From the NCBI RefSeq assembly GCF_900099555.1, contig NZ_FMWM01000002.1:62001-126000 (forward strand): DNA of 64,000 bases, read 5' to 3'. The stretch is from Peptoniphilus raoultii. GTDB taxonomy: Bacteria; Bacillota; Clostridia; Tissierellales; Peptoniphilaceae. The position numbers and the translations under genes are program-made. This document shows, one piece after another, positions 33,376 to 42,063 of the stretch; within the stretch, counting starts at the first letter, position 1, and every line of letters starts with the position of its first letter. Under the pieces are notes generated by a model. That model worked only from the letters and a program-made list of their open reading frames with translations, was not told the DNA's origin and searched no databases.

Positions 33376-33925
33376 TGTTTTCATCCTTAATTATTTTATC
33401 AAGGGCCTTTTGAAATTCATCCCTTGAAATGTCATAGGCATTTAATTTATTTAAAAGACTTTTGCCATTGCCATAGCCTATGGACAAAATATCGCAAAAT
33501 TTTTTTCGTCTTTCTGATGAATTTTCCCCATCAATTAAATTATTATCCCTTAAATCATAAAGATTATAGGAAATTTTTTTCTCAGATTTTTGGGCCCTTG
33601 CATTTTTTAGGGCCTCTAAAATATCCTTTGGGCTTGCATTTTCAACTCCAATATCCCCATCTCTATTTGATTTTTCTTGGGAAAGGTAGGCGTGCTTGGC
33701 CTTGGGAAAGTGCCTTGCCAAATCCTTTCTTATTTGGGAACCCATATAGTCTGAATCAGTAAAGATTATTAAATTTTTTCTCTTAGATGCCTCTTCTAAA
33801 ATTTTCAAAAGCCTTTTGCCATAGCCAAAACCATGAGTGGCAATAATTTCACAGTCCACTGCTCTTTTTACGGCAGCTATATCATCCTTACCTTCCACAA
33901 CAATAATATCGTCTATATGAATCAT
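33368..33925 (-). CDS. rnmV: Ribonuclease M5
   Basis: The 185-residue TOPRIM nuclease trims precursor 5S rRNA at its 5' and 3' ends. The TOPRIM motifs are VVEGKDDIAAVK (catalytic Glu, residues 9-20) and IIFTDSDYMGSQIR (DxD, about 73-86). The conserved C-terminal ILSIGYGNGKSLLNKLNAY is also present. The start ATG overlaps the tatD stop as ATGA, so translation is coupled. The gene lies in the conserved tatD-rnmV-rsmA block. Confidence 0.95.
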   Translation of the reverse strand: MIHIDDIIVVEGKDDIAAVKRAVDCEIIATHGFGYGKRLLKILEEASKRKNLIIFTDSDYMGSQIRKDLARHFPKAKHAYLSQEKSNRDGDIGVENASPKDILEALKNARAQKSEKKISYNLYDLRDNNLIDGENSSERRKKFCDILSIGYGNGKSLLNKLNAYDISRDEFQKALDKIIKDENNG

Positions 33926-34689
33926 GAAATATTATAAAACCTCTTTGTATTGCTATCAGTTATTTTTACAAGGTCTTCTTTTGTCATGTCCCTAAGCTTT
34001 GCAATATATTCTGCAACTAGATTTACATATTTAGGCTCATTTCTCTTGCCCCTAAAGGGAACAGGTGTCATATAGGGACAGTCCGTTTCCAAAAGCAGCC
34101 TTTCAAGAGGTACGACCTTGGCAACTTCCTTGGGATTTTTTGAATTTTTAAAGGTAACAGCACCACCAAGAGAAATATAATCTCCCATTTTTAAATATTC
34201 CTTTAACATTTCAACAGACTGAGAATAGCAATGGATGACTGCTGTGAAATCATATTTTTCATGGGCATCTTTTAAAATATCAAAGGTATCTTGAGATGCT
34301 TCTCTTGAATGGATAACAACATTTTTCTTAAGCTTTCCTGCCAAGGCAAGCTGCCTTTTAAAAATTTCCTTTTGGACATTTCTTGGCGAATTATCATAAA
34401 AATAATCAAGACCTATTTCGCCAATGGCAACTATTTTTTTTCCGCCTGCAAGTTCTATAAGTCTTTTTTCAAGATCATCGTCATAAGTTTTGGCATCGTG
34501 AGGATGAACACCCACAGTTGCATAAATATTTTCGTAAATTTCTGAAAGCTCAAAACATTTTTCTGATGACTTTAAATCACAGCCAATATTTACAATAAAA
34601 TCTATGCCATTTTCATATAAACCATTAATGACTTCATCCCTATCTTCGTCAAAGGCTTCGTCATCAAGGTGTGCATGAGAATCTATCAA
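33922..34689 (-). CDS. TatD-family metal-dependent hydrolase (DNase)
   Basis: The 255-residue amidohydrolase-fold enzyme has the full TatD metal-site set: DSHAHLDDEAF (residues 3-13), AIGEIGLDYFYD (about 92), VIHSREAS (about 125), VIHCYSQS (about 150) and LETDCPY (about 203). Members act as 3'-5' exonucleases on DNA and in RNA or DNA repair. The start codon is TTG at 34687-34689 with TAGGAG upstream, and the HxH motif starts at residue 4, as is normal. It follows metG by 11 bases in the same operon. Confidence 0.95.
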   Translation of the reverse strand: MIDSHAHLDDEAFDEDRDEVINGLYENGIDFIVNIGCDLKSSEKCFELSEIYENIYATVGVHPHDAKTYDDDLEKRLIELAGGKKIVAIGEIGLDYFYDNSPRNVQKEIFKRQLALAGKLKKNVVIHSREASQDTFDILKDAHEKYDFTAVIHCYSQSVEMLKEYLKMGDYISLGGAVTFKNSKNPKEVAKVVPLERLLLETDCPYMTPVPFRGKRNEPKYVNLVAEYIAKLRDMTKEDLVKITDSNTKRFYNIS

Positions 34690-34700
34690 TTTTACAACTC

Positions 34701-36665
34701 CTAACTTATTATTGCTCCGTCCTTAATATCTGCAAGAGTTGAAGCAATGGATAATTTTCCATCTTCATCTTCGCAGGCAAGGAGCATTCCTTGTGATTCA
34801 ATTCCCCTAAATTTATGGGCCTTTAAATTACAAAGAACTAAAATTTTCTTACCAGTTAATTCTTCCTTAGTATATTTGTCCTTTATATTTGAAACAATTT
34901 GTCTTTTTGTGTTTCCTATTTTTAAATTTAAAAGATAAAGCCTATCTGCATTTGGATGATCTTCAACAGATTCCACAAGGGCAAGTCTTATGTCAAGTTT
35001 ATTAAAATCATCTAAAGCTATTTCATCCTTAAAAGCTTTAGCATTTTTTTCTTCTTTTTCTTCAGCCTTTTTAGAAATTGCCCTTTCTTCCATTAGTTTT
35101 GCATTTTCCTCATCAAGTCTTAAAATTTCCTTTTTAATATCAAGCCTTGGGAAGATAACTTCTCCCTTATTTACCTTTGCCTTTTTAATAAGTCCCCAGA
35201 CCTTTGCATCTTCCCAAGAAATTTCTTCTTCAAGTCCAAGCTGCCTCCTAATTTCCTTTGAAGTGTTGGCAATAAAGGGATTTATTAAAATAGAAATAAT
35301 TCTTAGGGATTCTGAAAGATTATATAACACAGTATTTAGCCTGTTTTTTTTACTTTCATCCTTTGCTAAAATCCAAGGCTCAGTTTCATCAACATATTTA
35401 TTTGACCTTCTAATTAATTTCCAAATTTCTTCAAGGCAGACATTAAAACGGAAGTGTTCCATGGCTTCTTCAACCTTTCCCTTGACTGAAAGGGCAAGGT
35501 CTTTTAAATCATCATCCGGACCATCCTTCACGCCTTTATCTTCAATTATACCTTCATTATATTTAATAGCCATGGCAACAGTTCTAGAAAGTAAATTTCC
35601 AAGGTCATTGGCAAGATCTGAATTTAATCTTTGCATAAATTTTTCTTTGCTAAAAGAACCGTCAGAACCAAAAGAAAATTCTCTTAAAAGAAAGTATTTT
35701 AAGGCATCAACACCATATAATTTTATAATGGGTTCAGGATAGATTACATTTCCCTTTGACTTTGACATTTTATCATTGTCAAATAAAATCCAGCCATGAC
35801 CAAAAATCTTTTTAGGAAGTGGAAGATCAAGAGCCATTAAAAGTGCTGGCCAAATTAGAGCATGAAACCTGAAAATTTCCTTGCCAACTAAATGCACATC
35901 GGCAGGCCAAAAACTTTCAAATTTTTCCTTGTCATCTCCATATCCAATTGCTGAAAGATAACAAATAAGAGCATCAATCCAAACATAGATAACGTGCTTT
36001 TCATCAAAGGGAACTCTAACCCCCCAGTCAAGAGAAGAACGAGAAACAGATAAATCTTCCAGGCCCTCATCGCTTTCTATAAAATTTCTAATTAATTCAT
36101 TTTTTCTAAAGGCAGGTTCTGTAAATTCATCATTATTTTGTAGAAGGTCCAAAAGTCTATCCTTATATTTTGAAAGCCTAAAGAAATAAGATTCCTCTTT
36201 TGTAAGTTGAGTTGGCCTTCCGCAATCGGGGCAAGTGTGATTTTCATTTAATTGGGCTTCAGTCCAAAATGATTCGCAGGGCGTGCAATAATAGCCTTCA
36301 TATTCACCCTTATAAATATCTCCCTTGTCATAAAGCTTTTGGAAAATATCTTGCACATCTTTTTCGTGCCTAGGATCAGTGGAGCGAATAAATGCATCAT
36401 ATTTTATATCTAACATTTCCCAAAGCTTTTTAATATTTGCCACAATTTTATCTACATATTCCTTGGGTTCCATACCAGCTTCACTTGCCTTAGTGGCAAT
36501 TTTTTGACCATGCTCATCAGAACCTGTTGTGAAAAATACATTATAGCCTTCCAATTCCTTAAATCTTTTTATGCAATCACTGGCAACAGTGCAGTAAGTG
36601 TGTCCTATATGTAAATTGTCGCTAGGATAATAAATAGGTGTTGTAAGATAAAAATTCTTCTTCAT
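34701..36665 (-). CDS. metG: Methionyl-tRNA synthetase
   Basis: The 654-residue class I synthetase charges tRNA-Met. Motifs are HIGH as DNLHIGHTYCT (about residues 16-26) and KMSKS as DKMSKSKGN (about 298). A zinc knuckle has cysteines in YCTPCESF and CPDCGRP (about 125-148). A C-terminal EMAP-II-like tRNA-binding domain spans about 550-654 (FNKLDIRLALVESVEDHPNA). The start ATG at 36665 has GGAGGA directly upstream; a longer frame from 36686 would run over it. The gene leads metG-tatD-rnmV-rsmA-arsR. There is no T-box leader; the promoter sits only about 50 bases upstream. Confidence 0.98.
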   Translation of the reverse strand: MKKNFYLTTPIYYPSDNLHIGHTYCTVASDCIKRFKELEGYNVFFTTGSDEHGQKIATKASEAGMEPKEYVDKIVANIKKLWEMLDIKYDAFIRSTDPRHEKDVQDIFQKLYDKGDIYKGEYEGYYCTPCESFWTEAQLNENHTCPDCGRPTQLTKEESYFFRLSKYKDRLLDLLQNNDEFTEPAFRKNELIRNFIESDEGLEDLSVSRSSLDWGVRVPFDEKHVIYVWIDALICYLSAIGYGDDKEKFESFWPADVHLVGKEIFRFHALIWPALLMALDLPLPKKIFGHGWILFDNDKMSKSKGNVIYPEPIIKLYGVDALKYFLLREFSFGSDGSFSKEKFMQRLNSDLANDLGNLLSRTVAMAIKYNEGIIEDKGVKDGPDDDLKDLALSVKGKVEEAMEHFRFNVCLEEIWKLIRRSNKYVDETEPWILAKDESKKNRLNTVLYNLSESLRIISILINPFIANTSKEIRRQLGLEEEISWEDAKVWGLIKKAKVNKGEVIFPRLDIKKEILRLDEENAKLMEERAISKKAEEKEEKNAKAFKDEIALDDFNKLDIRLALVESVEDHPNADRLYLLNLKIGNTKRQIVSNIKDKYTKEELTGKKILVLCNLKAHKFRGIESQGMLLACEDEDGKLSIASTLADIKDGAIIS

Positions 36666-36713
36666 AATTCCTCCATATATATACAATAAATTACTTTACA
36701 TTCCTAAAAAAAT

Positions 36714-36742
36714 ATTATATCAAAATAAGCTAACTTATTCAA
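36714..36742 (-). promoter_or_regulatory. Promoter of the metG-tatD-rnmV-rsmA-arsR operon
   Basis: On the minus strand TTGAAT (36737-36742) and an extended -10, TGATATAAT (TATAAT at 36714-36719), are 17 bases apart. The -35 box lies in the last codons of the upstream hydrolase gene. Confidence 0.82.
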
Positions 36743-37739
36743 TCTGTGGTGATTTTAAGCCTCTTCCTTCAAAAAAATCTAAAATAATTTTAAAGACCTT
36801 TTCATTTTCCTCTTCCCTTAAAACTTCATGCTTCATTCCCTTCATTATCCTATAAGAAATATTTGTATATCCAATTTTTCTTAAAATTTCAAGAGAGTCC
36901 TTTAATTTTTCCTCACTTCCCACAACCTCGTCATCCTCACCAGTTATTGATAGAATTCCAAGATTCTTATTTTGACACTTGTAATTTTTAATATTTCTTA
37001 ATTCTTTCATGGCCCTAAAAACGGTGAGAGCACCCTTATTCCTGAAAAATTTAAGCATAAGAGGATCTTTTTTTGCCTCTTCAATATTTTTCTTATTATA
37101 AGATAGCCATTCAATTTTTCTACCGCCATTATAAAGCTTATTTAAAAGCCTTGACCTTGATTTTGTTCCCATATAAAAATTTAGGATATTTCCTATAAAA
37201 ATACCAAGACCAACTAAGGGATTATAGGAAACAGTCCCCGTTAAAACAAGTTTTTTTATCCTAAAATCATTATCTTCCAAATAAAGCCTTGCAAAAATAG
37301 AACCCAAAGAATGGCCAACAAGAAAAATATCCTTGTTATAGTGAATTTTTATAAAATTTGAAATCATAAGCTGATCTTCAATAATCTCCTCCCAAAAATT
37401 CATATAACCATAGGGATAAAGTTTATTTACACTTGCCCCATGGCCACGATTGTCAGAAATAACCACACTGTAACCATTTTTAAGAAGGAAATTTATAAAT
37501 GGCAAATACCTTTCCTTATGTTCCAAGGCCCCATGAATAATTTGCACAAAGGCCCTTTCATTTTCAGCCCTATAAATTTTTCCATGAATGCTTAAATTAT
37601 TAGTCCCTAAAAAATTAAAATCCTCACCATTAATAACTTCCTTGTAAATAAAATCCTTCCTTTTAAATCTGTCAAAGAAAAAAATAATTTGCGGAAAAAG
37701 GCAAAGAGCGACTAGTAAAATAAAAAAATTAAAAATCAA
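36735..37739 (-). CDS. Alpha/beta hydrolase, monoacylglycerol-lipase-like (serine aminopeptidase S33 type)
   Basis: The ~334-residue protein has an N-terminal membrane helix (about residues 2-20) followed by an alpha/beta hydrolase domain. The oxyanion segment is VQIIHGALEHKERY, DNRGHGAS follows, and the nucleophile elbow is VGHSLGSIFA with the catalytic Ser. ITGEDDEVVG carries the likely Asp and GMKHEVLREEEN the His. This pattern fits lysophospholipase or monoglyceride lipase enzymes acting on membrane lipids. The start is taken as TTG at 37737-37739, because the GTG at 37746-37748 is part of the AGGAGGTGA ribosome site. It is in line with metG but has its own transcription unit upstream of the metG promoter. 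Confidence 0.88.
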   Translation of the reverse strand: MIFNFFILLVALCLFPQIIFFFDRFKRKDFIYKEVINGEDFNFLGTNNLSIHGKIYRAENERAFVQIIHGALEHKERYLPFINFLLKNGYSVVISDNRGHGASVNKLYPYGYMNFWEEIIEDQLMISNFIKIHYNKDIFLVGHSLGSIFARLYLEDNDFRIKKLVLTGTVSYNPLVGLGIFIGNILNFYMGTKSRSRLLNKLYNGGRKIEWLSYNKKNIEEAKKDPLMLKFFRNKGALTVFRAMKELRNIKNYKCQNKNLGILSITGEDDEVVGSEEKLKDSLEILRKIGYTNISYRIMKGMKHEVLREEENEKVFKIILDFFEGRGLKSPQIE

Positions 37740-37832
37740 AATAATCACCTCCTATATTTTATCATCAAATCCATAATTTGGCGGATAATATATTTATTAA
37801 AAGGTGATTAATTTTATTTTAAGTTTATAAAA

Positions 37833-38621
37833 TCATTTTTTATCTCTTAAATAATAAAATAAAAATGGAATAGAAAAAAGAGTTACTAATTCATAAAAAT
37901 TTTCTGTTCCCGGTAAAATCTTATCAAGTTCGGGGGCTATGCTAGAAATAAAATTACTAATAAAATGTATGGCTATTGTTACTGAAATTTTTCCCGTCCT
38001 CTCATAGATATAAGAAAAAAATATACCTCCCAATGCTGCATATATAGCTTGTACTAAAATTCCGTGCCAAATCCCAAAAACAATACCCGTCAAAAGAATT
38101 GCTAACAATCTGGACCTGAAAGAGAGTTTTATAGAATTGTGAATAATGCCCCTAAATAAAAATTCTTCCATAAGAGCGGCAAGAACTGTTCCATAGATCA
38201 AGGCTAAAATAAAGGAAGACTCACCTTGATTATAATTCATTGCCTTATTAAATAAATCTAAACTATTTTTTATAGCTGGAATAAAAGATAAATAATTTTC
38301 TGCTATGTATAGCCAAACTTCAGTAGTGCCACTAAGTCCAAGAGCTATAAGGAAAATTTGATAGTTTTTTAATTTAAGCCTTTTATAATCTCTATCAAAA
38401 TTTCTTAATTCAGAACCCCTCCTATAAAAAACAAAATAGAAAATGCTCGCAAAAATTATAAGTTCAATGGAAGAACCAACAACCCCAGCAAAACTTTGGT
38501 CGGAACATATTCTATCTAAATATTTTTTTAAATAACCATAATTAAAAATTTGAAAAGCTTGGTCAAAAATACCCACTCCTATAGCTAGTAATAAAAATAA
38601 AATTCTTTTAGATTTTTTCAT
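37833..38621 (-). CDS. CPBP-family intramembrane glutamic endopeptidase
   Basis: The 262-residue protein has about seven hydrophobic segments. It has the intact CPBP motifs MEEFLFRGIIHNS (EExxxR, about residue 160), GIVFGIWHGIL (FxxxH) and IAIHFISNFISS (HxxxN). It should be an active intramembrane protease of the Abi/CAAX group, in contrast to the paralogue near metK whose Arg is replaced. The start at 38619-38621 has GGAGGTTA seven bases upstream; a longer frame that begins four codons earlier would start within that site. The ~190 bases before it are AT-rich and hold the terminator of the neighbouring gene. Its substrate is unknown. Confidence 0.9.
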   Translation of the reverse strand: MKKSKRILFLLLAIGVGIFDQAFQIFNYGYLKKYLDRICSDQSFAGVVGSSIELIIFASIFYFVFYRRGSELRNFDRDYKRLKLKNYQIFLIALGLSGTTEVWLYIAENYLSFIPAIKNSLDLFNKAMNYNQGESSFILALIYGTVLAALMEEFLFRGIIHNSIKLSFRSRLLAILLTGIVFGIWHGILVQAIYAALGGIFFSYIYERTGKISVTIAIHFISNFISSIAPELDKILPGTENFYELVTLFSIPFLFYYLRDKK

Positions 38622-38744
38622 ATTAACCTCCAAATATTTTTCTTTTGGTATTTTAACCTAGCGTGTATAAAAACTTTGTTAAGAAATATATTTGCACTTT
38701 AATTTTTTATATTTTACTTAAAAATTTTTCCAAAAAAATTAATA

Positions 38745-38790
38745 TAAAAAAATATCTGCCGAAGTTTTCGCTCCTAACAGATATTTTTAA
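38745..38790 (-). terminator. Terminator after the stalk-domain remnant
   Basis: On the minus strand AAAATATCTG and CAGATATTTT pair over ten positions and run into seven T residues. The 19-base loop itself contains a small GAGCGAAAACTTC hairpin. Confidence 0.85.
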
Positions 38791-38812
38791 GCTGTATTAA
38801 ATTATATTAATC

Positions 38813-39340
38813 CTATTTACTTATTCTTACCGTTCTACTAGAACCATCCCAATCTACCTTTGCTCCTAAAATTTCAGAAATAGCTCTTAGAGGGACAAAA
38901 GTTCTTGCATTCTTAACAATTGCTGGAAAATCAATGGTAATCTTCTTGCCATTTGCTTCAATTTCCTTTGCTCCAATAGCAAGACTTGCCTTATTATCGC
39001 CAATGACAACAATTTTTGTTTCAGCTTTCCAGTCAACTTTTTCGCCTAAAGCTTCAGAAATAAATCTTAATGACACCATTGTCCTTCCATTTTCAATATA
39101 AGCTGGAGTTTCAGGTTTTAATCCTTTTCCATTTACATTTATTTTTATTTCATCATTTGCTTTTTGATCTGCTTTAGCTTCTGCATTGGCATCAGTCTTT
39201 GGAGCTTCTTTTGCATCATCTGCCTTTACTTCATTGGCATTTGACCAATCAAATTTTAAATATGTTTTTTGTTCACCTGCACCTTTTCCGCCATCTGTAA
39301 CATATGTCTTAACACATAACAAAATGATATTATTTGTCAC
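38813..39340 (-). pseudogene. 5'-truncated copper-amine-oxidase-N stalk-domain protein
   Basis: The open frame (175 codons from a GTG) encodes a tail of two stalk-domain repeats. INVNGKGLKPETPAYIENGRTMVSLRFISEALG (about 85-117) and ITIDFPAIVKNARTFVPLRAISEILG (about 134-159) end in VDWDGSSRTVRISK. Such domains act outside the cell, yet there is no signal peptide, no ribosome site before the GTG, and an in-frame stop a few codons upstream. A charged Ala/Lys/Asp linker and a GGKGAGEQKTYLKFDWS segment precede the repeats, as if they continued from a lost N-terminal domain. I read it as the remnant of a larger secreted protein. A short intact intracellular protein is the alternative. The ~230 bases upstream contain no matching fragment that I can see. 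Confidence 0.6.
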
Positions 39341-39573
39341 TAGCTTTTTTTAATATTTATTTTACTTTTCCATTAATAAATTTGATAATTGCAATAGCTA
39401 AGATAAAAGTAAACCTCGGTTTATAAATTTCCCTTGAAATATTAGTAAATAATTGCTTACCAATCTGTCATAAAACTTTTACAATTCAAAAAATGCAAAA
39501 AAAGATATATCATATTAGCAATTATTTAAATTAATTACTAAATAATATATCTTTTAAAATTTTTAATATTAAA

Positions 39574-40296
39574 TTATAAAACCTTAGCTAAAAAGGCTTT
39601 TGTTCTTTCTTCTTTTGAATTTTCAAAAACTTCTTTTGGATTTCCGCTTTCTATAATTTTCCCTTCGTCCATAAATATAATTCTGTCGCCAACTTCTCTT
39701 GCAAAGCCCATTTCATGTGTAACAATTGACATGGTCATCCCATCATTTGCAAGGTCTTTCATAATTGATAAAACTTCGCCAACCATTTCTGGATCAAGGG
39801 CTGATGTTGGTTCATCAAAAAGCATAACTTTAGGATTCATGGCAAGGGCTCTTGCAATGGCAATTCTTTGTTTTTGTCCACCAGAAAGTGAAGAAGGAAA
39901 GACCTTTTCCTTGTCAGGAAGTCCAACCCTATTTAAAAGTTTTCTTGCCAGTTCATTTGCCTCATCGTCCTTCATATTTTTTACTAGCTTTGGGGCAAGA
40001 GTAATGTTGTCAATAATATTTAAGTTATTAAAAAGATTAAAGGACTGAAAAACCATGCCCATTTCTGCACGAATTTTATTTATATCAATGGATTTTTGCG
40101 TAATGTCTTGGCCGTCAAAATAAATATTTCCAGATGTGGGTTCTTCCAAAAGATTAAGGCATCTTAAAAAAGTTGATTTTCCTGAACCTGATGGGCCAAT
40201 AATAACTAAAACTTCTCCATCTTCTATTTCTTCATTAATCCCCTTTAAAACTTCTACTTGTCCAAAGGATTTTTTTAAATTTTCAACTTTAATCAT
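39574..40296 (-). CDS. Polar amino-acid ABC transporter, ATP-binding protein (GlnQ-like)
   Basis: The 240-residue ATPase has Walker [10 protein letters not shown] (about 33-41), the Q-loop in MVFQSFNLF, the signature LSGGQKQR (about 134) and Walker [13 protein letters not shown] (about 154-165). The switch His lies in IVTHEMG. Length and the [11 protein letters not shown] segment place it in the polar amino-acid subfamily (GlnQ/HisP). The start at 40294-40296 has GGAGG upstream and overlaps the permease stop by 8 bases. The system is completed by the permease and lipoprotein encoded upstream; the substrate amino acid cannot be named from sequence alone. Confidence 0.94.
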   Translation of the reverse strand: MIKVENLKKSFGQVEVLKGINEEIEDGEVLVIIGPSGSGKSTFLRCLNLLEEPTSGNIYFDGQDITQKSIDINKIRAEMGMVFQSFNLFNNLNIIDNITLAPKLVKNMKDDEANELARKLLNRVGLPDKEKVFPSSLSGGQKQRIAIARALAMNPKVMLFDEPTSALDPEMVGEVLSIMKDLANDGMTMSIVTHEMGFAREVGDRIIFMDEGKIIESGNPKEVFENSKEERTKAFLAKVL

Positions 40297-40966
40297 TTGC
40301 CAACCTCCTTTCAAGAAGTGATAGGGCCTTTGACAGACTATAAGTCATTATAAAATAAATTAAGGCTGCGAAAATAAAGGGCCTTACTGTTTGGTAAGTT
40401 GCTGATGCAATTGATTTTCCAGCATACATAAGTTCCGCAACGCCAACTGTATAAACAATTGATGATTCCTTGATAAGGGTAATAAATTCATTTACAAGGG
40501 CCGGCAAAATATTTTTAACAGCTTGGGGCAAAATAACTTTTCTCATGGCTTGAGATCTTGTAAGCCCAAGTGATCTTGCAGCTTCCATTTGTCCCTTGTC
40601 AATAGAATTAATTCCTGATCTAATAATTTCTGCAACGTAAGCTCCTGAATTTAAGGAAATTGAAAGAGAGCAAAGAAGCATTGGAGCCTTTAAAAATCCC
40701 AATGAGTCCGGAATAATTTTTTTAAGACCGAAATATACAATCATGATTTGAACAAGCATTGGCGTTCCTCTTACAATTTCTATATAACATGTTGCTAAAA
40801 ATTCTAAAATTTTATTTTTTGATATTTTCATAAGGGCCAAGAGAATTCCTAGGGCAAGACCAAGACATACACCCACAAGAGAAAGCTCTATTGTAACCCA
40901 TGCCCCCCTTAAATAGGCAGGCATAAAAGTCTGGATAAATTTAATTTGGGAATCTATAAATTCCAT
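40289..40966 (-). CDS. Polar amino-acid ABC transporter permease (HisM/GlnP type)
   Basis: The 225-residue membrane protein has five hydrophobic helices. It has the family RGTPMLVQI segment (about 85-93) and the EAA loop [22 protein letters not shown] (about 130-151), which docks on the ATPase. The N-terminal [14 protein letters not shown] segment is typical of the HisM family. The start at 40964-40966 has a GGAGGTGA site. A hairpin terminator lies between this gene and the upstream substrate-binding lipoprotein, so the membrane components are probably made at lower levels than the binding protein. Confidence 0.94.
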   Translation of the reverse strand: MEFIDSQIKFIQTFMPAYLRGAWVTIELSLVGVCLGLALGILLALMKISKNKILEFLATCYIEIVRGTPMLVQIMIVYFGLKKIIPDSLGFLKAPMLLCSLSISLNSGAYVAEIIRSGINSIDKGQMEAARSLGLTRSQAMRKVILPQAVKNILPALVNEFITLIKESSIVYTVGVAELMYAGKSIASATYQTVRPFIFAALIYFIMTYSLSKALSLLERRLAND

Positions 40967-40988
40967 AGTCACCTCCAAAATATATAAA

Positions 40989-41014
40989 AGAAAAAATCCC
41001 TACATAGTAGGGAA
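40989..41014 (-). terminator. Intercistronic attenuating terminator in the amino-acid ABC operon
   Basis: On the minus strand TCCCTA / TAGGGA with a short loop is followed by an A/T-rich TTTTTT tail. It lies between the lipoprotein stop and the permease start. Partial read-through would set a high binding-protein to permease ratio. Confidence 0.8.
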
Positions 41015-41021
41015 TTTATCT

Positions 41022-41924
41022 TTACTTACTTTCACTAACTTCTTGGTGAGAAAGTTCTATATTCTCATCAAGCCACTTGTCAACTTGGCCTGAATCTTTT
41101 AATTCACTAACTATTTTTGAAACTTCATCTAAAAGAGAATTGTTTCCTTTTTTAATTGCAACTGCAAATCCCTTTTCCTTTGGAGCTCCAACATCTTCAA
41201 TTACAGCAAGACCTTCATTTAAATAAACAAATTCCTTGGCTGGAAGTTCTGATAAAAATATGGCATCAACAGATTTATTTTTTAATTGTTCGATTAAAAC
41301 ATTATTTAAATCATAAGCCTGTGCATCGCTACCAAACATTTCTTCAGCATAAGTTTGTTGAACGGTATTAATTTGAGTTCCAACCTTTTTGCCCTTTAAA
41401 TCATCAAGAGTTTTATAAAGATCTTTGTCTTCTTCTCTAACTACAATAACTTGTCCGCCTGAGTAATAAGGAGCTGAAAAGTCAACTTCTTTCTTTCTGT
41501 CATCACTTGCTTCCATTCCTGCAAGTACAATGTCAACATCGCCTGCTTTTAAAGATGCTAAAAGTCCTTCAAAAGCCATATTCTTAATTTCAAGTTCAAC
41601 TCCAAGCTTATCAGCAATGGCCTGTGCAATATTCATATCAAGGCCCAAATATTTTTCTCCGCCATCTTTATAAGAAACCCATTCCATTGGCGGGAAATCT
41701 GCACTTGTTCCTACAACAATTTTGCCCTTTGCCTTAACATCTTCTAAAGAAGAATCTGATGCATTTTCCGTAGCTTCAGCACCTTCTTTTGTATTCTCAC
41801 CTGTTGCCTGATTTTCAGATTTTACATTTGCATTAGCACTGTCACCTTGAGTCTTATTTCCTCCGCAAGCAACTAAAGTTAAAGTCAAACATAAAATTAG
41901 AATAGAAGTTAATAATCTTTTCAT
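41022..41924 (-). CDS. Amino-acid ABC transporter substrate-binding lipoprotein
   Basis: The 300-residue protein has a lipoprotein signal peptide with the lipobox LVAC (Cys20), then a Ser/Glu/Ala-rich linker (about 21-65). A periplasmic-binding-protein type 2 domain of the SBP_bac_3 family follows: VGTSADFPPMEWV, KLGVELEIKNMAFEGLLASL, ADVDIVLAGMEASDDRKKEVDFSAPY-type core and GKKVGTQINTVQQ. It should capture a polar amino acid at the cell surface and hand it to the permease encoded downstream. The ATG has an AGGAGG site and the gene has its own promoter 35 bases upstream. Confidence 0.94.
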   Translation of the reverse strand: MKRLLTSILILCLTLTLVACGGNKTQGDSANANVKSENQATGENTKEGAEATENASDSSLEDVKAKGKIVVGTSADFPPMEWVSYKDGGEKYLGLDMNIAQAIADKLGVELEIKNMAFEGLLASLKAGDVDIVLAGMEASDDRKKEVDFSAPYYSGGQVIVVREEDKDLYKTLDDLKGKKVGTQINTVQQTYAEEMFGSDAQAYDLNNVLIEQLKNKSVDAIFLSELPAKEFVYLNEGLAVIEDVGAPKEKGFAVAIKKGNNSLLDEVSKIVSELKDSGQVDKWLDENIELSHQEVSESK

Positions 41925-41958
41925 CCTGCTTCCTCCTTTTAAAAAATAATTATGTTAA

Positions 41959-41987
41959 ATTATAAACCATTAATCCTATAAAATCAA
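41959..41987 (-). promoter_or_regulatory. Promoter of the amino-acid ABC operon
   Basis: On the minus strand TTGATT (41982-41987) and TATAAT (41959-41964) are 17 bases apart and point at the lipoprotein gene. Confidence 0.78.
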
Positions 41988-42018
41988 ATAAATATTGAAA
42001 TAAATCATCAATAAATTC

Positions 42019-42047
42019 TTGACTTTTTTTGGGGGCTCAAATATTCT
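42019..42047 (+). promoter_or_regulatory. Promoter of the enoyl-CoA hydratase/HIBCH-like gene
   Basis: TTGACT (42019-42024) and TATTCT (42042-42047) are separated by 17 bases. The predicted start is only about 10 bases from the ATG, so the mRNA has a very short leader and a weak ribosome site. Confidence 0.68.
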
Positions 42048-42063
42048 TTATTATGGTGATTAA

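Noticed and set aside
36666-36735. Possible T-box leader for metG
   Set aside because: Only about 50 bases separate the promoter from the start codon, and no GGGUGGNACCGCG-type T-box sequence is present.
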